Below, in pieces: positions 1 through 10,047 of a DNA stretch of 64,000 nucleotides (positions within the stretch are counted from its first letter, which is position 1; each line of letters starts with the position of its first letter). The notes below the pieces were generated by a model, which was not told where the DNA came from, searched no databases, and saw only the letters and a program-made list of their open reading frames with translations. A program made the position numbers and the translations under genes. Where the stretch lies: the NCBI GenBank assembly GCA_000155695.1, contig DS990592.1:878784-942783 (forward strand), read 5' to 3'. The stretch is from Verrucomicrobiia bacterium DG1235 (GTDB lineage Bacteria > Verrucomicrobiota > Verrucomicrobiia > Opitutales > Opitutaceae).

Positions 1-1146
1 TTCGCCAAGCAGAATAAGCGATGTCCCATTTAGTGGATCTTTCGATACGATTTCCTGCAGAATTTCGGAAGCGCTTGAGTTGTCGCCCTGAGCGATCGCT
101 CCGCTGGCCTTGAGGTTCAACAATGCTAACTCATCCTTCTGCGACAACCGCGAAGCGTAGCCCTCTTCGATTCTGGCTACGAGCTCAAGCGATTGCTCGA
201 TCGACCCGCGCTGGGCCAAGCCCTCGGCAGCATTAAGCAACTTCGAAGTCGGCAGCTCTCCACTTGCGACAGCCTTGCCATACCGCTCCACCGCTATATC
301 CGCGAGGCCCTCGTTGAGTAAAATATCGCCAAGAAGGGCGAGGCTCGCCGGAGACGCCTCTCCCATCCGCGAGACGAGCTCTAGGTTTGCCAAGGCTTTT
401 TCAAAATCCCGAGAGCCCATGTAGGCGTTCGCTTGGATGAGCCAGAAGTTCGCTTGGGTCGGATCCTTCGATATCAAATTGGACAACATGCCGATCGCCT
501 CTTGATTCATTCCCAAATCGAGCAAGGAGTTCAGCTTGCCAAGTAGCCAGTCGTTACTCTCGGGCTGGAACAAGAGAGCTTGCCGATACGCATCCAGACT
601 AAGCGAGCTGTCTCCTGTATTCAGAAAACAATAACCTAGCAGACCGAAAAGGGTTCCGTTTCCTCCTCCTATTTCAATAGCCTTTACCAGCATTGGCTTG
701 GCTTCCTCGAACTTTGCTTGTTGTACCAAGGCGAATCCAATATTCTGATACGCGCGAAAGAAATTGGGAAACTTTTTGATAGCGCCGCGATACATCTCGA
801 CTGCCTTATCGGTTTTGCCCTCCTGGAGATACAAGCTTCCTATTGTGTAGTCGAGAGCCGCGGACGATTCCGCTGTCAATCCTGCCTCCAGCAGACGAAT
901 CGCTTGCTCCGGATCTGAATTCATAAAATCGGCAACCTGTTTCAGCAGCTCTGACTCCTCTGAGGTGATTTTCGGATTGATTTCCATATCAAATCCGTAG
1001 CTGCCGAGAAACCGCTTCTTAAATTCCGGATTGCTCCAGCTGTTTTCAGTTAGCGGATACGTACCGTCCGGAGCGGCGCTTAACTGCTGGGGCAGTTGAA
1101 CAACCATGAGGCTAAGAGCTAATATTGAAAGGAATGTCGTCTTCAT
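1..1146 (-). CDS. TPR-repeat exported protein of the TonB operon (3' end outside window)
   Basis: The reading frame is open from an ATG at 1146 to the window edge, so the C-terminus is missing. Translation starts MKTTFLSILALSLMVVQLPQ, a signal peptide ending near an Ala-rich site. From about residue 65 it consists of repeated tetratricopeptide-like helical pairs, for example ALDYTIGSLYLQEGKTDKAV and NFWLIQANAYMGSRDFEKAL. TPR proteins are protein-protein interaction scaffolds. It is the last visible gene of the operon, 19 bases after the TonB stop. TPR proteins occur at this position in DUF3450-type TonB systems of Vibrio and Shewanella, where they assist energy transfer to receptors. The periplasmic scaffold role is inferred from family and position. 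Confidence 0.85.
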   Translation of the reverse strand, partial: MKTTFLSILALSLMVVQLPQQLSAAPDGTYPLTENSWSNPEFKKRFLGSYGFDMEINPKITSEESELLKQVADFMNSDPEQAIRLLEAGLTAESSAALDYTIGSLYLQEGKTDKAVEMYRGAIKKFPNFFRAYQNIGFALVQQAKFEEAKPMLVKAIEIGGGNGTLFGLLGYCFLNTGDSSLSLDAYRQALLFQPESNDWLLGKLNSLLDLGMNQEAIGMLSNLISKDPTQANFWLIQANAYMGSRDFEKALANLELVSRMGEASPASLALLGDILLNEGLADIAVERYGKAVASGELPTSKLLNAAEGLAQRGSIEQSLELVARIEEGYASRLSQKDELALLNLKASGAIAQGDNSSASEILQEIVSKDPLNGTSLILLGE

Positions 1147-1165
1147 AGGTATCGCTTTAAATTCT

Positions 1166-1852
1166 TTAGAATCTCCAGCCCATTGGCTGAATGTATCGGG
1201 CTTTCACAGGTTTTCCGTTTTTCTTCGGTGGGCTCCATACCCATTGCTCCAAGGCTTCGATAGCTGGCGCGTTGGCTGATTCGCCGGGCGAGTCGAGAAT
1301 TCTGAGAACAGTGGTACGACCATTTTCATCTATCATGATTTCGATACGAAGCGTTCCCGAGCGGCGCTCTTTTCGAAAGTCTATCGGCGCCACCATCGCT
1401 ACGCGTTTCAATGGCTTTGGACGCTCGTCCAAATCTTTCACGTCAAAGAGCTCCAGGTCCGCCAAAGCATCGGGCTGCGCTTCGAGTCCGCCAAAACCGA
1501 GACCAGCCGCTTGGGCGTCTCCAATGCCGGGATTCATCGCCATTTCGAGCTGAGCTAGATCAAGTGGCGGCGGCGGCTCCTGCAACTCAGGCGGGGGATT
1601 TTCTTCTGGTTCGGGCTCAGGCGGTTCCTCCAAGTCTGGTGGAGCTGGAGGCGGTGGTTGAGCGATATCGAATTCGCGAAACTCGATCACATCCTTTTTC
1701 TTTCCGGAGATGAACTGAGTCAACGGAAGCAATGTATAAATCGCGAACAAGCTAGCGCCAGCGTAGATAAGCGCCCGAAAAATGGCGGTGTGGAAACGCG
1801 TGGGCTTGTACCCGTTTTCGAAGCGCGATGGTTTTTGAGACTTTTCAGCCAT
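1166..1852 (-). CDS. tonB: TonB-family energy transducer
   Basis: This 228-residue protein has the TonB layout. A cytoplasmic N-terminus is followed by one membrane helix at about residues 24-49 and a Pro/Glu-rich periplasmic linker at about 64-100 (PPPPAPPDLEEPPEPEPEE). A C-terminal TonB domain spans about 150-228 (GTLRIEIMIDENGRTTVLRI, then ALEQWVWSPPKKNGKPVKAR). TonB carries proton-motive energy from ExbB/ExbD to outer-membrane receptors, and this window encodes two intact candidates. It starts 2 bases after the ExbD stop, consistent with translational coupling. Confidence 0.93.
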   Translation of the reverse strand: MAEKSQKPSRFENGYKPTRFHTAIFRALIYAGASLFAIYTLLPLTQFISGKKKDVIEFREFDIAQPPPPAPPDLEEPPEPEPEENPPPELQEPPPPLDLAQLEMAMNPGIGDAQAAGLGFGGLEAQPDALADLELFDVKDLDERPKPLKRVAMVAPIDFRKERRSGTLRIEIMIDENGRTTVLRILDSPGESANAPAIEALEQWVWSPPKKNGKPVKARYIQPMGWRF

Positions 1853-1854
1853 TT

Positions 1855-2259
1855 CTAAGTGTCCGTGGAAACATTCACCGACTCCGCCCCGGCTAGTTTC
1901 GCTTCATCGATTACCCGAATCAGCAATTCTGTAGTGACCGTCTTATCCGCTTGGATGATCACTGGCATTTTCTCTTTCTGTGAAAGTCTTTTAACGGTAG
2001 AGCGAACGCCGGTCGGGCCAATCTCGCGACCTCCATATACGACCTTACCGTTCTCTGTAATGGCGATCAGGATACTGTTTTTCTCAAGGTCCTGAGCAGA
2101 AGAAGCCTGAGGCTTGTTCACTTCGACTCCTGTCTCCTCGACGAACACGGTTGTGACGATAAAGAATATCAACAAAATGAATACCATGTCGATAAGCGGC
2201 GACATGTTAATTTCGTCGCCTCCCTCTTGTACGTCGGAAAATCTTCTTTTGATGCTCAT
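1855..2259 (-). CDS. exbD: Biopolymer transporter ExbD
   Basis: This 134-residue protein has the standard ExbD/TolR length. The membrane helix at about residues 20-40 begins [20 protein letters not shown] and contains the conserved proton-path aspartate (about D24). The periplasmic domain includes the typical segment [20 protein letters not shown]. It forms the proton channel with ExbB and drives TonB. It sits 4 bases after the preceding exbB and 2 bases before tonB. Confidence 0.95.
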   Translation of the reverse strand: MSIKRRFSDVQEGGDEINMSPLIDMVFILLIFFIVTTVFVEETGVEVNKPQASSAQDLEKNSILIAITENGKVVYGGREIGPTGVRSTVKRLSQKEKMPVIIQADKTVTTELLIRVIDEAKLAGAESVNVSTDT

Positions 2260-2263
2260 GGTC

Positions 2264-2872
2264 CTAAGATGCTATCTTTCCTTTTTCGAATCGCTTGAGG
2301 GTCAGTATCTCGACCTGCGTGCAAAACGCGTCCATCTGATCGCGACGACGTTTCACTATGTTCAACATTATATAGCCAGGTATCGCCAATACCAAACCTG
2401 TTTGAGTGGTAATCAGGGCCTCGGAAATCCCTCCAGCGACTAAGTCCACCGTATTGCCCGCCGCGCTATTTGAGAGCCCGGCGAAAGTGCTCAACATTCC
2501 GGTCACCGTACCCAGCAGGCCTGTCAGGGGAGCGGTGCCGACCAAGATGGCCGCAAAGCGAATGCGACTGTTTATGCGAGAAAGATGCGAGCTTCGTATT
2601 TCGTCCATTCGATCCCGCACGTCATCCATACTATGCACTTCGTGCTGAGCGTATTGAATGATATCGCCCAAAGCTCCTTTCGCATCATCAGGCTCGTCCA
2701 CCCAGTGCTTCCATTCGTCGGGGTCGCTGTTGTAGTAGTCATTAAGCCCGAAGTAGACGATGATCTCGAATAAAGCGAAGTAGATAACTAAGCCGAGCAT
2801 CGCCAACGGAATCATCAAGGCGCCGCCGGCTACCCAGATTCTTACGACTTCATCTGCCAATTCCTGAAACAT
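2264..2872 (-). CDS. exbB: ExbB/TolQ/MotA-type proton channel subunit (short)
   Basis: This 202-residue membrane protein has one N-terminal helix (about residues 14-36), a cytoplasmic segment and two C-terminal helices. The MotA/TolQ/ExbB signature is [20 protein letters not shown] followed by [20 protein letters not shown]. It is the second ExbB paralog of the operon. In DUF3450-type TonB systems the short ExbB forms the proton channel with ExbD, while the longer paralog (TtpC-like) is an accessory energiser. Confidence 0.93.
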   Translation of the reverse strand: MFQELADEVVRIWVAGGALMIPLAMLGLVIYFALFEIIVYFGLNDYYNSDPDEWKHWVDEPDDAKGALGDIIQYAQHEVHSMDDVRDRMDEIRSSHLSRINSRIRFAAILVGTAPLTGLLGTVTGMLSTFAGLSNSAAGNTVDLVAGGISEALITTQTGLVLAIPGYIMLNIVKRRRDQMDAFCTQVEILTLKRFEKGKIAS

Positions 2873-2893
2873 ATTACCGTCGCTCGGATCAAC

Positions 2894-4276
2894 CTATTTG
2901 GAAACTGCCTTTACCCCATTCACAAAGGACATCGCAGAACGCTCCATGGCAGCCATGATCGACTTTGCGCGTCTGGAAAGAAAAGCGTGAAAAAGAAGCG
3001 ATGGTATCGCCACAACCAAACCAAATTCCGTGGTGATCAATGCTTCGGATATGCCGCCGGAGAGCGACTTGGCGTCACCTGTTCCAAATATAGTAATCAG
3101 CTTAAAGGTATTAATCATGCCCGTGACTGTACCGAGCAAGCCGAGCAACGGAGCCGTGGCTGCCGTCACAGCGATCACCGAAAGAAGACGCTCGATCTTC
3201 GGCTGCGTCGCAATCATCCGTTCGAGCAGAATCTCTTCGAGAAGCTCCTTCGGCTCCTCCGAATTCTCAACGCCAACCGCAATCAGCTCACCGCTGGGTC
3301 CTGGCAACGAACGAGCCTCGTGCATTGCGGCGTCGTGCTCACCGTTTCTTAGCAGCTTGACAACCTTGGTGATCGATCCAGCAGGCAGACTCTTAACCGA
3401 AATCAGTTCAAACAGCTTGTAGATCGAGATGATTAGTGAAACAAAGGCAAATCCAAGAATTGGATACACCCATACCCCACCTTTGAAAATATGCTCGGCG
3501 AGACTCTCTTCCGTCGACGCGATCGCGATCGCCTTGCCCAAAGTGGGATCGAGAGGCAGATCGCCGGACTGATTCGTTGCTACCTCTAAGATGCTGCCGT
3601 TCGCCCCGTTAACCGGAATTACCGCAGGCTCTCCAGACTTTCCAGCCATCGAAAGTCCGCTCGCTCCGCTCTTTGAAGCGAAATAGGCCACCGGACCAAA
3701 GAGAACAAAAGTACCCTCCTCCAGTTCGCCCTTATCGGTGACAGCCGAACCAGCAAATACGTCTCCACCAATAATCGTATCGATTCGGTTCATACCCATC
3801 TCGATCGCCTCGAGCTGGGCGGTGATCACCTCTAGTCGCGCCAATTCTGGATTGTCGACCGCCAACAAAGTCGCATCGATCATTGGCTGGTAAGTATCCA
3901 GCTCGCTGGCATCGGCGCGTGATTCAATATTGGATACATACTCCGTCATCAGACTGACGACATAGTCGACTTCGTCTTGGCGCTGTTTGACGTTTAGCTC
4001 TAACGAAGAGAGGTCCAAGGTAGTCGCATCCGAAGCCCGAGCGGATTTCTCGTATTCTTTTCTCAAGTCGCTCACTTCCGCATTCAAAGCGTTCAGCTCT
4101 TTCGAAAGCGGAGCCTTACTCGAGGAAATCTCTTCCCTAAGCGATGCGAGTTCCTTGAGCGAATCGTCAAGGGATTCCTGAACCGAGCCTACCGCCGAAT
4201 CGAGACTCCTTTGAGCCGATAGAGTCGCCCCGGTGGCGACGAGAAAAATAGCTGCTGCAATAAATGAAAACTTCAT
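2894..4276 (-). CDS. TtpC-like long ExbB: MotA/TolQ channel protein with periplasmic coiled-coil extension
   Basis: This 460-residue protein has a signal peptide (about 1-21), a predicted coiled-coil at about 25-105 (SVQESLDDSLKELASLREEI) and a further periplasmic segment to about 260. It ends in a MotA/TolQ/ExbB domain containing [20 protein letters not shown] and [20 protein letters not shown]. This architecture matches TtpC of Vibrio TonB2/TonB3-type systems, where the extension contacts TonB or accessory proteins. It lies between the DUF3450 gene (12-base gap) and the short exbB (21-base gap). Confidence 0.9.
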   Translation of the reverse strand: MKFSFIAAAIFLVATGATLSAQRSLDSAVGSVQESLDDSLKELASLREEISSSKAPLSKELNALNAEVSDLRKEYEKSARASDATTLDLSSLELNVKQRQDEVDYVVSLMTEYVSNIESRADASELDTYQPMIDATLLAVDNPELARLEVITAQLEAIEMGMNRIDTIIGGDVFAGSAVTDKGELEEGTFVLFGPVAYFASKSGASGLSMAGKSGEPAVIPVNGANGSILEVATNQSGDLPLDPTLGKAIAIASTEESLAEHIFKGGVWVYPILGFAFVSLIISIYKLFELISVKSLPAGSITKVVKLLRNGEHDAAMHEARSLPGPSGELIAVGVENSEEPKELLEEILLERMIATQPKIERLLSVIAVTAATAPLLGLLGTVTGMINTFKLITIFGTGDAKSLSGGISEALITTEFGLVVAIPSLLFHAFLSRRAKSIMAAMERSAMSFVNGVKAVSK

Positions 4277-4288
4277 GGTCGTCTGGCC

Positions 4289-5089
4289 CTATTTAATGAC
4301 TACAGGCAGGCGGATAAATTCTGCTTCGGCAGTGCCTTGATAAATGTCGAAAAGATCGCCAATCGCAGCGGAGCTCTCTGGGGTCTCCTTCCACTCCCAC
4401 TCCTCCGTTCCCGGATAACCGACGCCGGCATATTGCCCCGTCTTGTCTCTGAAAAATGCTCCTCCCAGGCCGAAGTATAAGATATCGACCTCAGCGGGGC
4501 CGCTCGCTAGGTCCTGAATTTTAGAAACAACTTGCACCCCACCGTTGAACTTGTCGGCTTGGCTGAGCAGCACTACTATGGTTTGAAGCCGTTGTGAAAC
4601 TGAAAGACGAGAGTCGACCCCTGGCTTCGGTATCCGGTTGTAGGATACGCTAACTTCTTCCTGTAGTGGAGGCGGAAACTTCTTATGCAACTCGCTAATT
4701 CTGATTTCGAGCTTCGCCACTTGGGCGCCCAGAAATGTCATAGCTTCGATGTATTCCTCTCTCTCCGCTACCAAAGCGCTTCGTTTTACGTCGGCTTCGG
4801 AAAAGGCGGCCTTTGCTAGATCGATGCGCTCGGTCAGCGTTTGCTTTTCCTGCTTTAGGAGAGCGATCATGTCCGCGATGATTTCGCGCTCTGCTCCCCA
4901 GTCGCTGCGCTCCTGCGAAATGAGTTTCTCAACCGCCACCCATTCTCCGACTAAGCTTCGGGCCTCATCGAGATCAGGCGCAGCGTGGGAACAAATGGAC
5001 GTTAACGAGAGAAGGCCGACAATTGTGGCGGCCTTGATCCGTAGGGTTTTACTTTTTTGCACGACATGAGATAGCCAGATTTGCGCCAA
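4289..5089 (-). CDS. DUF3450 exported coiled-coil protein of the TonB operon
   Basis: The protein has an N-terminal secretion signal ending near SICSHA|APDL. A charged helical segment of about 100 residues follows, then a compact C-terminal domain (EVDILYFGLGGAFFRDKTGQ) typical of DUF3450. The start is set at a TTG at 5089 because a perfect AGGAGG lies 7 bases upstream of it. A frame-equivalent TTG at 5095 sits only 1 base after that motif, and a GTG near 5062 would give a shorter signal peptide. DUF3450 genes are regularly the first gene of TtpC-type TonB operons. The precise function is unknown, and a periplasmic partner of the long ExbB is inferred. Confidence 0.85.
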   Translation of the reverse strand: MAQIWLSHVVQKSKTLRIKAATIVGLLSLTSICSHAAPDLDEARSLVGEWVAVEKLISQERSDWGAEREIIADMIALLKQEKQTLTERIDLAKAAFSEADVKRSALVAEREEYIEAMTFLGAQVAKLEIRISELHKKFPPPLQEEVSVSYNRIPKPGVDSRLSVSQRLQTIVVLLSQADKFNGGVQVVSKIQDLASGPAEVDILYFGLGGAFFRDKTGQYAGVGYPGTEEWEWKETPESSAAIGDLFDIYQGTAEAEFIRLPVVIK

Positions 5090-5095
5090 CAGCAA

Positions 5096-5185
5096 TCCTC
5101 CTAGTATGAATCATGTTCATCCAATGCGAGAAACGGCCGCATTGCGTGAATGAAAGCATCTTTGATTTATTTAACGCGCTCTAAA
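5096..5185 (-). promoter_or_regulatory. Leader/promoter region of the TonB operon with strong Shine-Dalgarno
   Basis: These 90 bases are the only non-coding space upstream of the six-gene operon, so its promoter should lie here or inside the end of the kinase gene. The minus strand carries AGGAGG immediately before the DUF3450 start. This is unusual here because most genes in the window lack a recognisable ribosome-binding site. No confident -35/-10 pair was identified. Confidence 0.45.
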
Positions 5186-7453
5186 TTACTGAGCAGCCTT
5201 TGAGCTCTCCGACGTATCCTCGCTTAATCCGCTTTTCTTTTGTCCGCACCAGTCCAAAAGGGCCTGGGCGATCTCCTGCGGTTTCACAGGCTTGGTCAAA
5301 TAGTCGTCCATGCCGATGTCCAGACACTTTTGGCGATCTTCTTCAAGAGCGCTGGCGGTCATCGCAACAATTGTAGTACGCGTGCCGTTTTTCTCTCGCT
5401 TGCGAATTTCTCTAGTCGCTTCGAATCCGTCCATTTCAGGCATCTGGCAATCCATGAACACCAGATCGTAGTTACGATTGGCCGTCATATCGAGTGCTTC
5501 CACTCCATTGACCGCAATATCAGCTTGGAATCCAAGCCTTCGCAAAATCATCCTAGCGATCCCTTGATTCAAGGGATGGTCGTCAACGATCAAAAGGCGA
5601 AGTGATGGGTCGAGCTCCGGCAAGCTGACCCTTTCGTTTCTCGCTCGGATTTGAGCTGTCAGCGCTGCCTGAGGGTCGACAGCCTGCAGAATCGCTCTTT
5701 CCAGCTCGGATCGTCGGATCGGCTTTCGCAGCTGGATGCGCTCGCTATGCTTCCCATTCGGAAAGCTTGACCGCTGACTCATAGGAATCGCGTGTATGAG
5801 CGGAAGACCCTTCGGCTCGAAGGAGCCTAATCGGTTGCTTGCCTTTGACTTGTATCCACCAATTCGATACCCATCGTCGTACAGGCAAAAATGATAAGGC
5901 GCATCACGTCTTTCCGCCTCCGCGATCGCCTCGTCAGCACGCTCTTGAGCATCCACCACCGTGGCCTTGACGTCAAGGGACGCGAACAGTTCGTCGTATT
6001 GAACAAGTTCGGCCGTATGGTTTACCAGCACGAGAGCGCGAATTTCCTCTTTCGGTGCTTCAGAAACCTCCTCGTCTTTCTCGGGTAGTTTAAATCTTAG
6101 AGCAAATGAGAACTCGCTTCCCTTGTCGCGTTCACTCTCCAGCAGGATCTGCCCACCCATGGCCCTGGCAATCTGCTGCGAAATGCTAAGACCTAAGCCG
6201 GTGCCGCCATACTTGCGGGCAACGGCTCCTTCCGCCTGCGAGAATGGCTTGAACAGTCGCTTCTGCTGCTCCTCGTCAATCCCGACCCCGGTATCGCGAA
6301 CCGAAAAGCGCAAAACGGCCTCTGAAGAACTAGTGTTCATCAGCGTCACTCGCAGCCGAACCGTCCCATTCGCGGTGAATTTAAGAGCGTTGCCGACCAG
6401 GTTTAACAGCACCTGACGCAATCGCGATGGATCTCCGATCAGCTTCGAGGGCACCTGGCTCTCGGCAAAGCCAGTGAGCTCGATCAACTTCTCGTCAGCC
6501 TTCGCTCCGAGCAAATCGACTGTATCCTCCAACACACTTCTTGGATCGAATTCTATCGCATCCAGAATCATCTTCCCCGCCTCGAGCTTCGAAAGGTCGA
6601 GAATATTGTTTATCAATCCCAGTAAGGCTTCGCCGCTATTTCTTATCGTATCGACGTACTCTCTCTGCTCTTCCCCGAGCTCGGTATGGCCAAGCAATTC
6701 CGCCATGCCCACCACGCCGTTCATCGGAGTGCGAATCTCGTGGCTCATATTCGCCAGAAACTCAGATCGAATCGCGGCGGCCTTTTCAGCAGCTTCTCGG
6801 GCCTTAGAAAGTTCCCTGGCCTGAGCTCTCAGCAAATCCGCCTGGTCCTCCGCCTGCCTTTTGGCCGCTTCCAGATCCGTAGCGTATTTCCTCAACTCGA
6901 CCTGCGCCTTCTCCAGATGATTCGCCCGCTCTTCCAACAGCTCGTAAAGTCGCGCGTTTTCAATCACCAGCGGATCGAATCCCGCCTCGTCAAAAGGCTC
7001 TTCGTCCGCGAGCTCCCATTGCGAAATCGTTACGCGACGCTCCATGTCAAAGGTCTTCTTGAGCAAGTTAAATTGCTTATGATGCCTCGAGGACACGTAC
7101 GACAGACAAAGATTCAGCGGGCAGGAAATGAATGGATTGCCGGTTATGTCCTGCAAATCCTTGTACGCGTCGAGCAGGAACAGATCATGCCACGTGTAGG
7201 AATCTCCTCGATCCGCCTGCTCCACTTCAAGCTTTTCGGCAAATCCGTTTCGCACGAACAAATCAACCACCCGCCCCAGGTCATCCAAATCCCCCTTTTC
7301 CTCAAACCAGTAGTCGTGCCGATCAAGATACTGAACGATATCCTTACCGATATCGCGCATTATCGCTCCTTGAGCGAACGCGTTGTACTTAGCCAGGATT
7401 TTCCCAACGGCGACAAGCGTAGCCTCAAACAAGGCTTTATCAAAGCTGTTCAT
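5186..7453 (-). CDS. Cytoplasmic hybrid histidine kinase with degenerate and intact receiver domains
   Basis: The ATG start is chosen because it gives [20 protein letters not shown]; a GTG 27 bases upstream is possible. Residues about 1-165 form an unrecognised soluble N-terminal domain ([20 protein letters not shown]). A coiled-coil (about 180-235) leads into HisKA with the phospho-acceptor motif [20 protein letters not shown]. The HATPase domain follows ([40 protein letters not shown]). A receiver-like segment (about 475-590) has [12 protein letters not shown] in place of the usual phospho-site. The final receiver has [20 protein letters not shown] with the phospho-Asp, and ends [13 protein letters not shown]. 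No membrane helix is seen, so it likely senses a cytoplasmic signal. Its ligand and output are unknown. Confidence 0.92.
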   Translation of the reverse strand: MNSFDKALFEATLVAVGKILAKYNAFAQGAIMRDIGKDIVQYLDRHDYWFEEKGDLDDLGRVVDLFVRNGFAEKLEVEQADRGDSYTWHDLFLLDAYKDLQDITGNPFISCPLNLCLSYVSSRHHKQFNLLKKTFDMERRVTISQWELADEEPFDEAGFDPLVIENARLYELLEERANHLEKAQVELRKYATDLEAAKRQAEDQADLLRAQARELSKAREAAEKAAAIRSEFLANMSHEIRTPMNGVVGMAELLGHTELGEEQREYVDTIRNSGEALLGLINNILDLSKLEAGKMILDAIEFDPRSVLEDTVDLLGAKADEKLIELTGFAESQVPSKLIGDPSRLRQVLLNLVGNALKFTANGTVRLRVTLMNTSSSEAVLRFSVRDTGVGIDEEQQKRLFKPFSQAEGAVARKYGGTGLGLSISQQIARAMGGQILLESERDKGSEFSFALRFKLPEKDEEVSEAPKEEIRALVLVNHTAELVQYDELFASLDVKATVVDAQERADEAIAEAERRDAPYHFCLYDDGYRIGGYKSKASNRLGSFEPKGLPLIHAIPMSQRSSFPNGKHSERIQLRKPIRRSELERAILQAVDPQAALTAQIRARNERVSLPELDPSLRLLIVDDHPLNQGIARMILRRLGFQADIAVNGVEALDMTANRNYDLVFMDCQMPEMDGFEATREIRKREKNGTRTTIVAMTASALEEDRQKCLDIGMDDYLTKPVKPQEIAQALLDWCGQKKSGLSEDTSESSKAAQ

Positions 7454-7575
7454 AGAAGAAGAGTGAGTGACAGGCACCACTATCGCTTCTTTTCCTATGA
7501 TTTCAATTCAGCTCTCAGTTTTGCCGAACTTCCAGCTTGCTGATGCCTTTGCAGAGAGGATCGCAGTCGCATCTT

Positions 7576-8118
7576 CTAGTTGCCTTTCTCGATCGGAGTG
7601 ATCTTGGAGCCCTCTAGCGAAAGGTTGTACATGAGACCTTTGTTTCCGAAAACGAAAGCGACGACGGGCTCGTTGATCGTTTTCGAGTCGATTTCTCCGC
7701 CTGCGCCAATGTTCGCGATCGCGACACTTCCATCGACGCCCACTTCCCATCCGTCGCTGCCGCGAAACCTCTCCAAAGCGTCTTCGTCGAGAAAGAGGAT
7801 AACTTGCCGACGACTTTGCACGCCGATCTGAAACCCAATCGATGCGCTTGCGGTGCTGTAGTAGTCAACCACCTCGCCATTCACGAACAAGGCGCCTTCG
7901 CCGTATTCGCCGCCCACTCCTAGTCCCGCCTTCCCAACCGTCGGAAATACGAGCATCCCCGCCGCCTCGCTAGCCAATCTCTTTCCGGCGCTCGTATATT
8001 CGTGAAACTCCTCGATCGCCTCCTCGATACGGGCGTCGAGAACGCGCTTGGGAGCCGCGTGCGAATAGCTGACTCCGATAGAGAGGAATGCAAGACAGGC
8101 AAAATACGTTTTCTTCAT
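7576..8118 (-). CDS. SYLF/Ysc84-domain exported lipid-binding protein
   Basis: This 180-residue protein has a signal peptide (MKKTYFACLAFLSIGVSYSH, cleavage near AHAAP). The SYLF core includes AAGMLVFPTVGKAGLGVGGE, YSTASASIGFQIGVQSRRQV and the C-terminal VVAFVFGNKGLMYNLSLEGS. SYLF domains bind phosphoinositide-like lipids in eukaryotes. Bacterial members are small exported proteins, often in the periplasm or at the outer membrane, of unclear role. It stands alone between the kinase and the DUF885 gene. Confidence 0.9.
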   Translation of the reverse strand: MKKTYFACLAFLSIGVSYSHAAPKRVLDARIEEAIEEFHEYTSAGKRLASEAAGMLVFPTVGKAGLGVGGEYGEGALFVNGEVVDYYSTASASIGFQIGVQSRRQVILFLDEDALERFRGSDGWEVGVDGSVAIANIGAGGEIDSKTINEPVVAFVFGNKGLMYNLSLEGSKITPIEKGN

Positions 8119-8188
8119 AGTCTAGATGGTTTTCTGCGGTGGAAATCTCGAGGACAGCGAAGTCAGCAGTTTGCTCCATAAGCTCTGA

Positions 8189-10018
8189 CTAAGCCCTAGC
8201 AGCCTCCACCCAATTTCGAATTTTCTCCTCGAGCACGAATAGCGTCACCGGCCCGTCTTTTAAGACCTCATCATGAAAAGCGGCCAAATCAAAGGCGTCG
8301 CCGAGCTCGCCTTTCGCCCATTCACGCAGTTCGAGGATTTTCAACATGCCGATCATGTAGGCAGTCGCTTGTCCAGGATAGACGATGTAGCGTTCGATAG
8401 CCTTCACCGCATCAAGCTCGGGATTCGGCGTGTTCTCGACAAGATACTCGATCGCCTGCTCCCTCGTCCATTTTTTCGCATGTAGTCCTGTATCCACTAC
8501 GAGCCGACAGGCCCGCCAGAGTTCCATCGATAGTCTGCCGAAATCGCTGTACGGATCTTCATAAAACCCCATTTCCTTCGGCAGGTATTCAGAGTACAAG
8601 CCCCACCCTTCCGTGTAGGCGACCGAGCCAATGTAGCGTTGAAAGTCAGGCACACCTTTTAGCTCGGTTTGAATCGCCCGCTGCATATGGTGCCCGGGAA
8701 TCCCTTCGTGATAAGCAAGCGCCTCCATCTGGTAGGTCGGCATCGCGTTCATATCGAAGAGATTCGCGTAATACCTTCCCGGCCGCGAACCATCCCCCGC
8801 AGGTCGCTGGTAGAAGGCCTTTCCCGCGGAACGCTCCCGAAACGCCTCCACACGCTTCACCTCGATATCCGCCTTTGGCAGCATTCCAAATACCTCCGGC
8901 AAGCGCTCACGCATCGTATCGATCAATGCAGTCGCTCGGTCCAAATACGCCTTTCTCCCCTCGTCCGTATCCTCGTAGTAAAACTGAGGGTCCGTTCGCA
9001 TAAACTCGAAAAACGCCTGCAAGTCGCCCTCGAACCCAACCACCTCCATAATGGATGTCATTTCCGAGTGGATACGCTTCACATGTTTCAGCCCGAGGGA
9101 GTGAATCTCCTCCGCCGACATGCTAGTCGAAGTGTAGTACTTCAGGCGATTCCGATAGTAGGCCGCTCCATCCGGAAGCTTCCAAACCCCGTCCAACTCA
9201 GGAGCAATTGCCTGCTGATGCTCGAGCTCTTGAATCAACTCCTCGAATCCCATGGCAACTGACTGCAGCAAAGCCGTCTCCGCATTCGCGAGCAGCCGAG
9301 TCTCTTCGGCTTCGCCAAGCTCAAGCTTCGCTACTTTCATACCAAAATCTGCAAGCAAGGTCGAAGCTTTCTCCGACTCTTCGAAAGGGGTCCCCTTAAG
9401 AACGTTTCGGGAGGTCTCGATCATCTGCGAGTAGGACCACCGCGGTGGAAAGATTCCCTTCTTCTCTCGGATTTTAAGTTGAGCGACAACTTGCCTCATC
9501 AAGGGCTTCACGCCCTCCAAACGATCGATATACGCTTCAGCGTCCTGAACAGTATCAATCCGATGCGCATTTATGAGAAAAGCCGGCACCCGCGTATGCC
9601 AGCCCCGAAACTGATGCATGACATAAGCGTGATGGCGAAACGGATACGCATCCAAGGACAAGTCCAGTTTCAATTCGAACAAGCGCAAGCGCAGCTTCTC
9701 GGCTTCGCTTAATTTCGCTCGGTCAAACCCTGCCAACTCTTCTTTACGGACCAGATCAATTTCATAGTCCTCAAGGCTGGCGGCCTCGCTGATGTCATTC
9801 CACTTGTCGTAGTCGGTCTTGATCCCCCGATAGGTTTGCGACATCGGGGAACGACTCAGGTCCTCCTGGTAAGTCCTGCTAAAAAACGAATCCAGACGCT
9901 CGGACTCGCTTTCGACTCCGCCGAGCCCTACCGCCAGACTCGAAAAAATGACGGCGAAGACTTTTCGAAAAGGAAGAAAGGAACTGACCGCTAACATGAG
10001 ACGCATAGTCGACGCCAC
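8189..10018 (-). CDS. DUF885 family protein, predicted metal-dependent peptidase-like enzyme
   Basis: This 609-residue protein begins with an N-terminal secretion signal (hydrophobic SSFLPFRKVFAVIFSSLAVG). The DUF885 hallmark is ALAYHEGIPGHHMQRAIQTE at about residue 435, a zinc-metallopeptidase-like HExxxHH arrangement, followed by AYTEGWGLYSEYLPKEMGFY. The length is normal for the family. DUF885 proteins are mostly uncharacterised. A periplasmic peptidase is the usual prediction and is an inference here. A 29-base gap separates it from the upstream fibronectin-type gene. Confidence 0.88.
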   Translation of the reverse strand: MASTMRLMLAVSSFLPFRKVFAVIFSSLAVGLGGVESESERLDSFFSRTYQEDLSRSPMSQTYRGIKTDYDKWNDISEAASLEDYEIDLVRKEELAGFDRAKLSEAEKLRLRLFELKLDLSLDAYPFRHHAYVMHQFRGWHTRVPAFLINAHRIDTVQDAEAYIDRLEGVKPLMRQVVAQLKIREKKGIFPPRWSYSQMIETSRNVLKGTPFEESEKASTLLADFGMKVAKLELGEAEETRLLANAETALLQSVAMGFEELIQELEHQQAIAPELDGVWKLPDGAAYYRNRLKYYTSTSMSAEEIHSLGLKHVKRIHSEMTSIMEVVGFEGDLQAFFEFMRTDPQFYYEDTDEGRKAYLDRATALIDTMRERLPEVFGMLPKADIEVKRVEAFRERSAGKAFYQRPAGDGSRPGRYYANLFDMNAMPTYQMEALAYHEGIPGHHMQRAIQTELKGVPDFQRYIGSVAYTEGWGLYSEYLPKEMGFYEDPYSDFGRLSMELWRACRLVVDTGLHAKKWTREQAIEYLVENTPNPELDAVKAIERYIVYPGQATAYMIGMLKILELREWAKGELGDAFDLAAFHDEVLKDGPVTLFVLEEKIRNWVEAARA

Positions 10019-10047
10019 ACCTCGATATCTGTCAAATCTCCGTCGCT

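Noticed and set aside
6686-7543. 285-codon open frame antisense to the hybrid kinase
   Set aside because: It is a shadow of the kinase frame in GC-rich DNA. The product has no recognisable domain, and the kinase on the other strand is unambiguous.
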